DNA of 64,000 bases from Prochlorococcus sp. AG-347-L02 (GCA_003281255.1 QCCL01000008.1:1-64000); one strand, 5' to 3'; positions 1 to 8,422 are shown, counted from the first letter of the stretch. Numbers and translations: made by a program. Notes: a model not told the origin generated them from the letters alone.

Positions 1-447
1 ATATAAATTTGAAGAAGGCTGAAGCCATATTTCACACGCATCCAAATTAATAAAAGAAAAGCAGTTGAAGTTTTGTGAACTCTGAATAAAGAAATTGAGA
101 GATATAAAAGTTATTGCCCATCTCCATATTTTTGTCGTTGTTGTAAGGGAGTAAGAAAAATCATATTCTCTTAATTCATCATTAATATCGTTCCAAAACC
201 AAACTGAAACTGTCATTAATAATGTTGAAATATTTGTTATCACAAGAGCATAATTATACTCTCCTATTAAGAGGAGAAGACTTATAAAAAATAAAAGGGA
301 TATTTTCCAATAAATTGATAGAAGTTTAATAACTGCTTTATTTCTTTTTTTAATAGACCAGAAGGATAGAACAACAGGAATACCGACAAGGAAAATTATT
401 GAAAGTTGAAAGGATAGCCAAATAGAAAGTTGATTAAAAACGTTCAA
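1..447 (-). CDS. Multi-spanning membrane protein, DUF3177-like (C-terminus cut by window edge)
   Basis: The reading frame is open from a TTG at 447 to the first base of the window, giving 149 codons without a stop; an in-frame stop lies just upstream at 460-462, so TTG 447 is the only good start. I see about four hydrophobic segments (roughly residues 8-30, 46-62, 66-84 and 110-124) and an aromatic, charged loop WFWNDINDELREYD near residues 84-97. Length and position next to trmB suggest the cyanobacterial DUF3177 family of unknown function, recalled rather than searched. It is divergent from trmB. No function can be assigned. Confidence 0.6.
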   Translation of the reverse strand, partial: MNVFNQLSIWLSFQLSIIFLVGIPVVLSFWSIKKRNKAVIKLLSIYWKISLLFFISLLLLIGEYNYALVITNISTLLMTVSVWFWNDINDELREYDFSYSLTTTTKIWRWAITFISLNFFIQSSQNFNCFSFINLDACEIWLQPSSNLY

Positions 448-569
448 AACTTTTTCTTTTTAAACACATAATAATTAAACATCAAACTGTTGCTTTTGGA
501 CTTACTATTGTCATAGTTATGAATATTATGCATCCTTATATTATTGCCTAGAAATATATTGATAATTGT

Positions 570-1199
570 ATGAGACAACATGTTAATCCCCTTAGTAGTA
601 ATTTCAATCAAATAGAGAGAATACCTACTTTGAACGAAATGTTTGGTGATCCTAAATCGAATCTTCATTTGGATATAGGTTGCGCTGCTGGTGAATTTCT
701 ATTTGATTTAGCTTTAGTTAATACCAGTTGGAATTATTTAGGAATTGAAATCCGTGAGAAATTAGTAAAAAATGCAAAATTAAAAGTGCTCGAGAGAGAA
801 ATAAAAAATCTATATTTTATATTTGGTAATGCTAATAATATTTTGAATGATGTCCAAAGTAAATTTATTATCAAAAATGTAAAAAGTCTTTCTTTTAATT
901 TTCCTGATCCATGGTTTAAAAAGAGACATTATAAAAGGCGTGTAATTCAGCCAGAATTTATTAATATTCTCTCAAATTCATTACAAAAAGGGACCTTAAT
1001 TTTTATAAAAACTGATGTAAAGGACTTATTCGATTATATGGATTACACCATATCTAGTAATTTTTATTTTAAAAAAATAGATAAGAAAGATTTTAATTAT
1101 TCCGAAAGTTTTAATCCAAATAAAGTTAAAACTTATCGGGAAAAATATGTGATTGTTAATCAACTTGATATTTTTGAAAGGATTTACATAAAAATTTAA
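570..1199 (+). CDS. trmB: tRNA (guanine-N7-)-methyltransferase
   Basis: The 209-residue protein carries the SAM-binding motif [10 protein letters not shown] (residues 34-43) and the TrmB signature [16 protein letters not shown] (residues 109-124), which holds the catalytic Asp and the basic tRNA-contact residues. The family transfers methyl from S-adenosylmethionine to N7 of G46 in the variable loop of tRNAs. Length is normal for a minimal bacterial TrmB. The ATG at 570 follows an AT-rich leader without a clear Shine-Dalgarno, as is usual here. It faces glmM tail-to-tail with a gap of 7 bases. Confidence 0.93.
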   Translation: MRQHVNPLSSNFNQIERIPTLNEMFGDPKSNLHLDIGCAAGEFLFDLALVNTSWNYLGIEIREKLVKNAKLKVLEREIKNLYFIFGNANNILNDVQSKFIIKNVKSLSFNFPDPWFKKRHYKRRVIQPEFINILSNSLQKGTLIFIKTDVKDLFDYMDYTISSNFYFKKIDKKDFNYSESFNPNKVKTYREKYVIVNQLDIFERIYIKI

Positions 1200-1206
1200 T
1201 GCATCA

Positions 1207-2559
1207 TTAACTTATTATTTTATCAATTTCTAAAGAGAGTTTGTTTGTTATTTCACTTGATAAAGAATGAACTTTATTATGATTTTGGGCCTCAACAAGA
1301 ACTCTCATAACGGGTTCTGTGCCGCTAGGTCTTATATAAACTCTACAATTATCCGAATATATTTTCTGAAAAAACTCTATAGTTTGATCAATCAAGATTT
1401 TGGTTTCTGGATTTAATTTATTAAAATTGAAATCTAGTTTGATATTGGTTAGTTTTTGAGAATAAGGTTTGAAACTACTTTTAAGCCAATCATTTAAATT
1501 AATATTTTTCTTTTTGCAAAATTTAGAAATTTGAAGTGCAGTCAATATCCCATCTCCAGAAAAGTTATTAATTTTTGAAAGTATATGACCTGACTGTTCA
1601 CCCCCTAAAACTGCTCCTTTTTCCTTAATTGCGTTATGCACATGTTTATCTCCTACATCAGTTCTATATAAAATTCCTCCAATTTTCTCCCAGGCCTTTT
1701 CAAAACCTAAGTTTGCCATTTGCGTTGATATTAGTAAATTATTTGTGAGAATTTTTTGTTCCATAAGTTCTCTTCCCCAAAGAAAAAGCATGTGATCTCC
1801 ATCTAAAACATTACCTTTTGAATCTATTCCAATTACTCTATCGGCATCCCCATCGAAGCTAAAACCCATATCTGCAGGACTCTCTCTTAATGCTTTTTTT
1901 AATGGTTCGAGGTTAGTAGAACCACAATTTAAATTGATTTTTGACCCATTTTTAGAGTCATTGATAACTCTTACATCAGCACCAAGAGACTGAAAAATTT
2001 TTTTTGCGCAGGTTGCCGCTGATCCGTAGCATGTGTCTAATATTATTTTCAACCCGCCTAGATTTTCTCCACCCATTGTTTGGTTTAGGCTTTTGATATA
2101 AGTATCGATAAGATCTTTATTTGTATTTTGGAGGATCACTTTTCTTGGAACTGAGATATTGTGATTTGTCTCTTCAATTAATTTTTGAATTTTATTTTCA
2201 AAATATTTGGTAATTTTTTGACCATTATGATCAAAAATTTTTATGCCATTATATTCTGGCGGATTATGGCTTGCAGATATCATGATCCCACTACACAGGT
2301 TCTCTTGTTTAATTAAAAAAGGTATAGCTGGGGTAGGGCAGATTCCAAGATTTATAAATTTTTTACCACTATCGTTTATACCTTGTGTTATTGCCTGAAG
2401 AAGAATATCTCCACTAATTCTTGTATCTCTTCCAATTATTATTGGACTTTTATTGTCTAAGATTGAACCCAGAGCATATCCTACTTTGTAGGCTAATGAA
2501 TAGGTTATCTCTTCATTAAATCTTCCTCTTATTCCATCAGTTCCAAAGATCGATTTCAT
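1207..2559 (-). CDS. glmM: Phosphoglucosamine mutase
   Basis: This enzyme interconverts glucosamine-6-phosphate and glucosamine-1-phosphate on the route to UDP-GlcNAc for peptidoglycan and lipid A. The 450 residues contain the phosphoserine loop [12 protein letters not shown] with catalytic Ser97, the metal-binding DGDADR near residue 240, and the phosphate-binding [11 protein letters not shown] near the C-terminus. The N-terminal FGTDGIRG is typical of GlmM rather than of phosphoglucomutase. Length matches the family. A second phosphohexomutase of a different subfamily lies at 34009-35463. The start ATG at 2559 is well placed and the upstream 90 bases are shared with the divergent thioredoxin gene. 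Confidence 0.95.
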   Translation of the reverse strand: MKSIFGTDGIRGRFNEEITYSLAYKVGYALGSILDNKSPIIIGRDTRISGDILLQAITQGINDSGKKFINLGICPTPAIPFLIKQENLCSGIMISASHNPPEYNGIKIFDHNGQKITKYFENKIQKLIEETNHNISVPRKVILQNTNKDLIDTYIKSLNQTMGGENLGGLKIILDTCYGSAATCAKKIFQSLGADVRVINDSKNGSKINLNCGSTNLEPLKKALRESPADMGFSFDGDADRVIGIDSKGNVLDGDHMLFLWGRELMEQKILTNNLLISTQMANLGFEKAWEKIGGILYRTDVGDKHVHNAIKEKGAVLGGEQSGHILSKINNFSGDGILTALQISKFCKKKNINLNDWLKSSFKPYSQKLTNIKLDFNFNKLNPETKILIDQTIEFFQKIYSDNCRVYIRPSGTEPVMRVLVEAQNHNKVHSLSSEITNKLSLEIDKIIS

Positions 2560-2696
2560 AATTAGATTTCAGGAATCCAAGAAATTTTGATAATTATTTA
2601 GTTATTATCTTATCAGTTGATTAAAAGCTTATATATTTCAATTCCCTTTATTTGTTTAACTTCTTTAAAATATTTATAGTTAGTAATTACTTAAAA

Positions 2697-3242
2697 GTGC
2701 AATCTGAGAGTCGTGAGCAAATTTTAAAGACAAATTTGAAAACAATACTTATTTTGACTATATCTATTGTTATGGTTTCACTTTTTTTGTTTAGAAATTT
2801 ATTGTTTAAATCAACTTATCTTCTCAAGAGTTTTGGAGAATTATCTGTTGAACCTGAAATAGCTTTTACCAATAATAAGCCTACATTTCTGGAATTTTAT
2901 GCTGAGTGGTGTGAAGTTTGCAAAGAAATGGCTCCACAAGTTTCTTCTTTTAAAGATGAATACGAAAAGGATATAAATTTTGTTTTTTTAAATGTTGATA
3001 ATCAAAAATGGGGTACTTACATCCAGAAGTTTGCTGTCAATGGTATACCTCAAGTAAATCTTTTTGATAGAAAGGGTAATCTAGTATCTACTTTTATTGG
3101 TAAACAAGATGAAATAAAAATTAGACAATCTATTAACAATTTAGAAAAAGAAGAGAAACCTTATGAGGAAATTATTAATGCTAAATTTTCAACAATTCAA
3201 GAAAACAAAAATAATGAGGTTAGTCCTCGTAGTCATGGATAA
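2697..3242 (+). CDS. txlA: Membrane-anchored thioredoxin-like protein (TxlA/HCF164-like)
   Basis: A thioredoxin fold with the active-site motif W71-C72-E-V-C75 follows one N-terminal membrane segment (about residues 16-34), so the catalytic domain is tethered to a membrane. The cis-Pro loop GIPQVNLF is present. Cyanobacterial TxlA and plant HCF164 supply reducing power to the lumen for cytochrome b6f biogenesis; that role is inferred by similarity. I chose GTG 2697 (181 residues); the frame also runs up to a TTG at 2652, which would add 15 residues before the hydrophilic start. The last 35 residues are polar and probably unstructured. Confidence 0.8.
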   Translation: MQSESREQILKTNLKTILILTISIVMVSLFLFRNLLFKSTYLLKSFGELSVEPEIAFTNNKPTFLEFYAEWCEVCKEMAPQVSSFKDEYEKDINFVFLNVDNQKWGTYIQKFAVNGIPQVNLFDRKGNLVSTFIGKQDEIKIRQSINNLEKEEKPYEEIINAKFSTIQENKNNEVSPRSHG

Positions 3243-3245
3243 TTT

Positions 3246-3878
3246 TTACCATTCTAACGATTTTGATACAATCGGAAAACTTTTTTTAAAAATAGATTTG
3301 CAATTTTGGGCAATAGACTTGTGTTCTTTTTGAGTGCCGTGAGCTGATCTTAAATGTATGTAATGGATCCACGATCTGCATGATCCAGACATATAGATTC
3401 TTGTTGGAGTTGCTAATGGTAAAACAAATCTCGCACATTCTTTGGCTACGCCTTCTGCAAGTAAATCTTCATATAATTCTGAAGCAGCCTGAAAGTGTAA
3501 ACCAATTTTTTCATTGAATCTTTTTTTTAACTCATCAGGGAGGTCAGGAATTGAATTTTGCCTGTTTTTAAAATCTTGACGCCTTAACTCTGGTAAGGGA
3601 ATATTACCCAATTGAGAACTATCTGCATATCTCTGAGAAAATTCCTGGAAAGTAAATGATCGATGCCTTAAAATTTGCGCAGCAATTCCTCTGTTAGTTT
3701 CTATTTGCAAGGTCATAAATGACTGTTCAAAAACACTCCAATGTTCATTTTTAATGCAATAACTCAATAATTTGGAATAGTCTTCATTTTCCTGATTTTT
3801 TGGATTACTAACTCTTGCAATGTAAGCCATTGTTTTTTCTGCATCAGGAGTTAGCGAAATTAGTTCAACTTTACTCAT
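3246..3878 (-). CDS. thyX: Flavin-dependent thymidylate synthase
   Basis: ThyX makes dTMP from dUMP using methylene-tetrahydrofolate, FAD and NADPH. The protein shows the diagnostic RHR-X7-S motif (RHR at residues 71-73, Ser81) that binds dUMP and flavin. The ATG at 3878 lies one base after the dcd stop codon, pointing to translational coupling; a TTG at 3893 would overlap dcd and add five residues and is less likely. At 210 residues it is of usual size. Together with the upstream dcd it supplies dUTP-derived dUMP and then dTMP. No ThyA is seen in the window. Confidence 0.94.
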   Translation of the reverse strand: MSKVELISLTPDAEKTMAYIARVSNPKNQENEDYSKLLSYCIKNEHWSVFEQSFMTLQIETNRGIAAQILRHRSFTFQEFSQRYADSSQLGNIPLPELRRQDFKNRQNSIPDLPDELKKRFNEKIGLHFQAASELYEDLLAEGVAKECARFVLPLATPTRIYMSGSCRSWIHYIHLRSAHGTQKEHKSIAQNCKSIFKKSFPIVSKSLEW

Positions 3879-3879
3879 T

Positions 3880-4473
3880 TTAGATCTTTGCAAGAGTTAC
3901 TTTTTCGGGTTGGTTTTGATATTTACCTCTTCTATCTTCATAGGTTGTAGAACACGGATCTCCTTCAAAAAAGAGTAGTTGGCAAATACCCTCTTCAGCA
4001 TAAATTCTGCAATCTGCACCTGAACTATTACTAAACTCTAAAGTTAGATGACCTTCCCAGCCTGCTTCTGCGGGCGTTGTATTAACAATAATTCCAAGTC
4101 GTGCGTAAGTACTTTTACCAATACAAATTACAGTTATATTTTCTGGTACTTTCATCTTTTCTAAAGCAACTCCTAAACCATAGGAGTGAGCAGGAAGAAT
4201 AAAAAAGTCTCCATCATTATCATGGTGAAGAACAGTTTTCTCTAAATTATTAGGATTAAACTTTTTGGGGTTCATCACAGTCCCAGGGATATGTCTGAAA
4301 ATTAGGAATTCTTTTGATGAAAGTCTTAAATCATAGCCATAAGATGAACATCCATAACTCAAAACTGGCTTTTGTTTATTATCAGGCTCGAGATGTCTCA
4401 CCAAATTTGATTGAAAGGGTTTTATCATACCTTCCGAGGCTTTTTGATTTATCCAGAGATCATTTTTTAGCAT
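3880..4473 (-). CDS. dcd: dCTP deaminase
   Basis: The 197-residue protein belongs to the dUTPase/Dcd fold. It has GKSTYARLG (residues 119-127, with Ser121 and Arg125 matching the E. coli catalytic Ser and Arg) and GHLTLEFSNS (residues 141-150), where Glu146 matches the general base. It deaminates dCTP to dUTP. Whether it also hydrolyses dUTP, as some bifunctional archaeal and cyanobacterial relatives do, cannot be told from the sequence. It stands between the cobO-like gene (4 bases upstream) and thyX (1 base downstream), so the three are probably one transcript. Confidence 0.93.
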   Translation of the reverse strand: MLKNDLWINQKASEGMIKPFQSNLVRHLEPDNKQKPVLSYGCSSYGYDLRLSSKEFLIFRHIPGTVMNPKKFNPNNLEKTVLHHDNDGDFFILPAHSYGLGVALEKMKVPENITVICIGKSTYARLGIIVNTTPAEAGWEGHLTLEFSNSSGADCRIYAEEGICQLLFFEGDPCSTTYEDRRGKYQNQPEKVTLAKI

Positions 4474-4477
4474 TGTT

Positions 4478-5059
4478 TTATGAGCGAAGTTCTGTAATTT
4501 GGTGAGCCATTAATAATAATTCTTTAGGTATATCTGTACCAGTAAGGATTACATCTCCTGATATAAATCGGTTTTCAAGTGTTGAAATCAAATCATCTTT
4601 ATCGATAATTTTCATGTCAATAGCTAAAAAAATTTCATCAAGTATGATTTGATCATTTTCTCCAGACTGTAGTTCTCTTTTGCAAAAATTCCATAATTCA
4701 ATAGTAGATTCATAAATAGATTTTTTTAAATCTTTATTATTTTCAATTGCTTCCGAATTATATTGATCAAAGGAATTTGATGATCTTACCCACGTTAGAT
4801 TACCGCATAGCTTTACTGGATAATCAACTCCTTGCTTGACCCCACCTTTCATAAATTGTATTAGTAGCACTTTTCTGCCGAGAGCAGCATTTCTTAGAGA
4901 GTCTCTAATGATAGATGTGTAGCTACCTCTATATGAAGATTGATAGATTTGAATCTGCCCATTTTGTGAAAATTTTTTTACGTTAATTTTGTTAGCAGTA
5001 TTTGTTATTACACCATCAAGATTACCTTTGGAATAAATATGAGATGAACTGATTACCAT
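4478..5059 (-). CDS. CobO/BtuR-like corrinoid adenosyltransferase family protein with degenerate P-loop
   Basis: The 193 residues align with CobO/BtuR through most of the fold: ALGRKVLLIQFMKGG (residues 59-73), ILDEI (139-143) and the VILTGTDIPKELL / ITELR tail. However the Walker A segment, GNGKGKT in E. coli BtuR, is replaced here by QSSYRGSYTS (about residues 40-49), without the Lys and Gly residues that bind ATP. The C-terminal cap of about 20 residues present in BtuR is also absent. Catalytic adenosyltransferase activity is therefore doubtful; it may bind corrinoid or act in another way. It is the first gene of the cobO-dcd-thyX group. Confidence 0.75.
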   Translation of the reverse strand: MVISSSHIYSKGNLDGVITNTANKINVKKFSQNGQIQIYQSSYRGSYTSIIRDSLRNAALGRKVLLIQFMKGGVKQGVDYPVKLCGNLTWVRSSNSFDQYNSEAIENNKDLKKSIYESTIELWNFCKRELQSGENDQIILDEIFLAIDMKIIDKDDLISTLENRFISGDVILTGTDIPKELLLMAHQITELRS

Positions 5060-5196
5060 TATTAAGATTCTTTCTACATGCAGTATAATTAGAATCTAAC
5101 GACGCTGCATATAGTGTAATTTTACTTAAAAAAGGGTTAAGTAATTTGAAACTGACTAAAAAAAGCTTGTTGATAAACTAATAAGAATTGAAAAAT

Positions 5197-5245
5197 GTTA
5201 CTGTTGATACAAGATATTTCAGGGTGTCTCCTTAAATTTTTTAAT
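5197..5245 (+). promoter_or_regulatory. NtcA-type promoter of ntcA
   Basis: GTT-N8-TAC spans 5197-5210, one base off the NtcA consensus GTA-N8-TAC. It is followed after 22 bases by TAAATT (5233-5238), matching the TA-N3-T -10 box. The predicted transcription start is about 5245, leaving a leader of only some 14 bases. The geometry is that of a class II NtcA-activated promoter and implies autoregulation, which is established for ntcA in other cyanobacteria. The site is seen; the function is inferred. Confidence 0.7.
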
Positions 5246-5258
5246 AGTCAAGATATTT

Positions 5259-5993
5259 ATGATACCTGCTTCACGAGGATTCAACCGCTTTAGTTCGCAA
5301 CATTCCGGACAAAGTAAAATTAACTCAGTTGGAGAACGTTTTCCAATAAATAGAACTTTAATGGAAGTTATTAAAGGTCTAGATGGTGCAAGCACAGAAA
5401 TGGTTGAGAGATCTAAAACAATATTCTTCCCTGGAGACCCTGCTGAAAGGGTTTATCTAATAAGAAGAGGAGCAGTAAGACTGTCAAGAGTTTATGAGTC
5501 AGGTGAAGAAATAACTGTTGCTCTTTTAAGAGAGAATAGTCTATTTGGTGTTTTATCTCTTCTAACAGGCCATAGATCTGATCGTTTTTATCATGCTATA
5601 GCATTCACAAGAGTTGAAATGATAACGGCACCTGCAAATTCTGTTTTAAGAGCTATAGAAGAAGATGCATCAGTAGGACTATTACTTTTACAGGGGCTTT
5701 CAAGTAGGATCCTGCAAACTGAAACAATGATAGAAACTCTTACACATAGAGATATGTCTTCACGTTTAGTAAGTTTTTTAATGGTCCTTTGTAGAGACTT
5801 TGGAGTTGCAGGTGAAAAAGGTATTACGATAGATTTAAGGCTTTCACATCAGGCAATTGCTGAAGCTATTGGTTCTACAAGAGTAACCATTACAAGATTA
5901 TTGGGAGATTTGAAGGATTCAGGACTTCTTAATATTGAAAGAAAAAAAATTACAGTTTTCGATCCAATTGCTCTTGCAAAAAGATTTAATTGA
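5259..5993 (+). CDS. ntcA: Global nitrogen regulator NtcA (CRP/FNR family)
   Basis: The 244 residues match cyanobacterial NtcA throughout: a cyclic-nucleotide-binding-like beta-roll with [13 protein letters not shown] (residues 56-68), a long dimerisation helix and a C-terminal helix-turn-helix at about residues 194-219 ([11 protein letters not shown] and TRVTITRL). NtcA senses 2-oxoglutarate and activates nitrogen-assimilation genes at GTA-N8-TAC sites. Two such sites occur in this window, here and before amt1. The ATG at 5259 gives the standard N-terminus MIPASRGF. A short inverted repeat lies between this gene and the next. Confidence 0.98.
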   Translation: MIPASRGFNRFSSQHSGQSKINSVGERFPINRTLMEVIKGLDGASTEMVERSKTIFFPGDPAERVYLIRRGAVRLSRVYESGEEITVALLRENSLFGVLSLLTGHRSDRFYHAIAFTRVEMITAPANSVLRAIEEDASVGLLLLQGLSSRILQTETMIETLTHRDMSSRLVSFLMVLCRDFGVAGEKGITIDLRLSHQAIAEAIGSTRVTITRLLGDLKDSGLLNIERKKITVFDPIALAKRFN

Positions 5994-5995
5994 TT

Positions 5996-6012
5996 CATCA
6001 TAAATTATGATG
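5996..6012. repeat. 17-base inverted repeat after ntcA
   Basis: CATCATAA-A-TTATGATG is a perfect palindrome with a single central base, starting two bases after the ntcA stop and 21 bases before the DUF3084 start. No T-tract follows, so it does not look like an intrinsic terminator. It could be an operator for the downstream pair, an RNA processing hairpin, or chance in AT-rich DNA. Confidence 0.4.
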
Positions 6013-6032
6013 TACTGAGTGTATGGAAAAGT

Positions 6033-6998
6033 GTGGCTTGGATTTTAATCGTTTTTTTAATATTACTAGGGGGATTAATTGCACCATTTGGGGACATTCT
6101 TGGAACGAAGATTGGTAAAGCAAGATTTAGTATTTTAAAATTAAGACCAAAAAAAACGGCAACTATAATAACGATAATTACTGGTGGGTTTATTAGTTCA
6201 ATATCAATAGGCTTATTGATTTTAGTAAGTGAGGAATTCAGACAAAGGCTTTTTGTTGATATTCCTTTTTTGCAAAAAACTCTAGATGAAAGTAAGAAGG
6301 CTTTAATCCCTTTACAGGAAGAACAAAAGGAACTTGAAGGTAAAATTATTCAAAAAGAAAAGGAGTTAAATCAATTAAAAAATAATATTAAAGAATTTAG
6401 GAGCGGAAATATTGTTATTAAAAGAGGACAAACTTTATTTATTGCTGAAATTAACTCTAGCTCAAATTTTAAAATAGACTTTACAAAAATCTATAATCAA
6501 GCTGATAAATTTGTTAGGAAAATAGTTATCCCAATTAATAAAGAAGCAAAAAATATTCTTTTGTGGAGACCTAGTGATATTACAAAAATTGAGTCAATAG
6601 CTAATAGGGGAGGTAACTGGATTTTGCTAATTAAATCCGCAACAAATGTTTTAAAAGGGGATAATTATGTTTTTGTATCTCCTGATTTAGTAGAGAATAA
6701 ATTGATAGTCAAAAAAGGGGATGTTATCACAAGTTCAATTCTTAGAGAAAGTGATTTAAATTTTAAATCAATAAATTTAATAATTAAATCATTGCTTAGA
6801 GAAACAAGGGATGAAATTAAGTTAAAAGGATCACAAGTTAATGAAATTAATACAAATGGAAACTTTGTAAAAAAAATTAGAGACTTTCTTAAAGAAAATC
6901 GAAATATTAAATTTAAGTTAGAAGTAGTATCTTTGAGAGATAGTAAAACTGTAGAACCAATAGTCGTTGAAATCAATATTTTAAAGATTGAATCTTAA
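6033..6998 (+). CDS. DUF3084 membrane/coiled-coil protein
   Basis: The 321-residue protein begins with two hydrophobic segments (about residues 2-19 and 44-66) separated by a basic loop. A coiled-coil stretch rich in Glu, Lys and Gln follows (about 88-125), then a soluble domain with two-fold similar halves. It matches the cyanobacterial DUF3084 family of unknown function. GTG 6033 is taken as start because it places the first membrane segment directly at the N-terminus. The stop codon abuts the ATG of the next gene with no gap, which suggests coupling and a joint role with the RNase H-like protein. Confidence 0.8.
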   Translation: MAWILIVFLILLGGLIAPFGDILGTKIGKARFSILKLRPKKTATIITIITGGFISSISIGLLILVSEEFRQRLFVDIPFLQKTLDESKKALIPLQEEQKELEGKIIQKEKELNQLKNNIKEFRSGNIVIKRGQTLFIAEINSSSNFKIDFTKIYNQADKFVRKIVIPINKEAKNILLWRPSDITKIESIANRGGNWILLIKSATNVLKGDNYVFVSPDLVENKLIVKKGDVITSSILRESDLNFKSINLIIKSLLRETRDEIKLKGSQVNEINTNGNFVKKIRDFLKENRNIKFKLEVVSLRDSKTVEPIVVEINILKIES

Positions 6999-7436
6999 AT
7001 GCCAAGAATCATAACTATTGATCCCGGGAAAAGTAAATGCGGCCTAGTATTAGCTGAAATTAGTGAAAAAAAAGTTTATGAAGCGATTATTCTTAAAAGT
7101 GAATTACTTGAGAATTATGTCAGAAAATTAATTGCTGCTGAGGACATATCACAAATTATTATTGGCAATGGTACCACCAGCAGAGAAATTAGAGCAAAAC
7201 TATATTTTTTTAAAAAAGAAATAATAACTGTTGAGGAAAAAAATACCACCTTCAGGGCTAAAGCGAGATATTTCGAACTTTTCCCAATTAGCGGTATGAA
7301 GTTTTTAATTCCTAGAGAACTATTTATTCTTAATAAAAACCTTGATGCGGTATCAGCGTTGATAATTTTAGAAGATTATTGCAAAACGAAGTTTACTTTG
7401 AATCAAAATATAAATTTTAAAACTTGGCTGAAATAG
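6999..7436 (+). CDS. RNase H-fold (YqgF/RuvC-like) protein
   Basis: The 145 residues start with TIDPGKSKCG, the first strand of RuvC/YqgF resolvase folds, placing an acidic residue at Asp8. VEEKNTTFRAKARYFEL (residues 78-94) resembles the VDER-x-TT-x-A element of YqgF with Glu79/Glu80. LDAVSALII (115-123) supplies a C-terminal Asp116. The acidic triad expected of an active nuclease is therefore complete. It is distinct enough from canonical YqgF/RuvX that I would not give that name. It is fused head-to-tail with DUF3084 and overlaps the convergent DUF3146 gene by 20 bases. Confidence 0.72.
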   Translation: MPRIITIDPGKSKCGLVLAEISEKKVYEAIILKSELLENYVRKLIAAEDISQIIIGNGTTSREIRAKLYFFKKEIITVEEKNTTFRAKARYFELFPISGMKFLIPRELFILNKNLDAVSALIILEDYCKTKFTLNQNINFKTWLK

Positions 7437-7674
7437 TAAACTTATATTCATTCCCTGTTTCAAGTTCATAATCTTTTTTCAGTAAAAATTTCAATAAGGC
7501 ATCCTCAATTAATGCTCTCCCCAAAGGTGGATTTACCTTTAATAAACCTTTATTAAAGGAGTATTTAAAAGTCCATTTAAATTGACTTGCTTCCACAATC
7601 CCCTGAATTTGCTTTTTTGAGAAGCAATATTCCTTTACACTTACATTTGCAATCGTTTCAGGTTTTGAACGCAT
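7417..7674 (-). CDS. DUF3146 family protein
   Basis: This 85-residue soluble protein resembles the cyanobacterial DUF3146 family: a short N-terminal strand, a GIVEASQFKWTFKYSF core and a PLGRALIEDALLKFLL helix. There is no signal peptide, membrane segment or catalytic motif. It starts 3 bases after the pth stop codon on the same strand, so it is probably the second gene of a pth-DUF3146 transcript. Its 3' end overlaps the convergent RNase H-fold gene by 20 bases. Function unknown. Confidence 0.75.
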   Translation of the reverse strand: MRSKPETIANVSVKEYCFSKKQIQGIVEASQFKWTFKYSFNKGLLKVNPPLGRALIEDALLKFLLKKDYELETGNEYKFTISAKF

Positions 7675-7677
7675 TTC

Positions 7678-8280
7678 TTAAGGTTGGTCTTTGTCAAAAG
7701 AATTTAATTCATTAATTATATATTCTTCTTTTTTAGTATTTAGTTGTTCGAGAGATTCGATTACCCTCTTGAACACTTTATCTAATATTGATTTTTCTTC
7801 TAAAGAAATATTTCCTAATACATGTGAAATGGTATTGAAATTATTATTTTCTTTTATTACAGGAGGTGACCCAATACCAATTCTTATTCTCTTAAAGTTT
7901 TGTGTCTGCAATTGTTCAATGATGCTTTTAAGCCCGTTATGTCCCCCTGAGCTTCCTTTTTTTCTAAATCTTATTTTTCCAAGAGGAAGATCTTTATCAT
8001 CGACTATTATGAAAATCTGATTTAAATCGATTTTGTACCAATCAACTATTGCTCGGACAGCATCACCACTATTATTCATAAACGTATTTGGTAAAAATAA
8101 TCTGAAAGTAGAATTATTGATTTGAAATTCTGAGCAGGAACTTTTAAGTTTATCTTTTATTAAAAAATTTGAATTATATTTATTAGAGAGATGTTCAAGG
8201 AGTAAAAAACCTATGTTATGTCTACTTTTTGAGTATTTTTTCCCAGGATTTCCTAAACCAATCAAAAATATTTCTTTCAT
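7678..8280 (-). CDS. pth: Peptidyl-tRNA hydrolase
   Basis: Pth releases peptides from prematurely dropped peptidyl-tRNAs. The protein shows IGLGNPGKKY (with Asn11), SRHNIGF with catalytic His21, NTFMNNSG, and the IVVDDKDLPLGKIR and GSSGGHNGLKSI loops, all in the usual order. At 200 residues it is of normal length. It lies downstream of psbH on the same strand, but a probable psbH terminator separates them, so it likely has its own promoter in the AT-rich 140-base gap. Confidence 0.95.
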   Translation of the reverse strand: MKEIFLIGLGNPGKKYSKSRHNIGFLLLEHLSNKYNSNFLIKDKLKSSCSEFQINNSTFRLFLPNTFMNNSGDAVRAIVDWYKIDLNQIFIIVDDKDLPLGKIRFRKKGSSGGHNGLKSIIEQLQTQNFKRIRIGIGSPPVIKENNNFNTISHVLGNISLEEKSILDKVFKRVIESLEQLNTKKEEYIINELNSFDKDQP

Positions 8281-8366
8281 TGTTTATTTCTAAATCTCTT
8301 TTTGTTGAGAATTTTGAATATATATAAACTATAACTAATTAATAAAAACAAAAATTGCAGAAAAAT

Positions 8367-8397
8367 TTATTTGGTAATTTTCACATAAACCAAATAA
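8367..8397 (-). terminator. Probable terminator after psbH
   Basis: An 8-base inverted repeat, TTATTTGG and CCAAATAA, with a 15-base loop lies 26 bases after the psbH stop and is followed on the minus strand by ATTTTT. The stem is weak (two G-C pairs), so termination may be partial. Confidence 0.5.
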
Positions 8398-8422
8398 CTT
8401 TTTTAAGACAAATACTGAAATT

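Noticed and set aside
444-668. Minus-strand open frame over the trmB start
   Set aside because: It is antisense to trmB's conserved N-terminus and its predicted protein is low-complexity; the real trmB frame explains the conservation.
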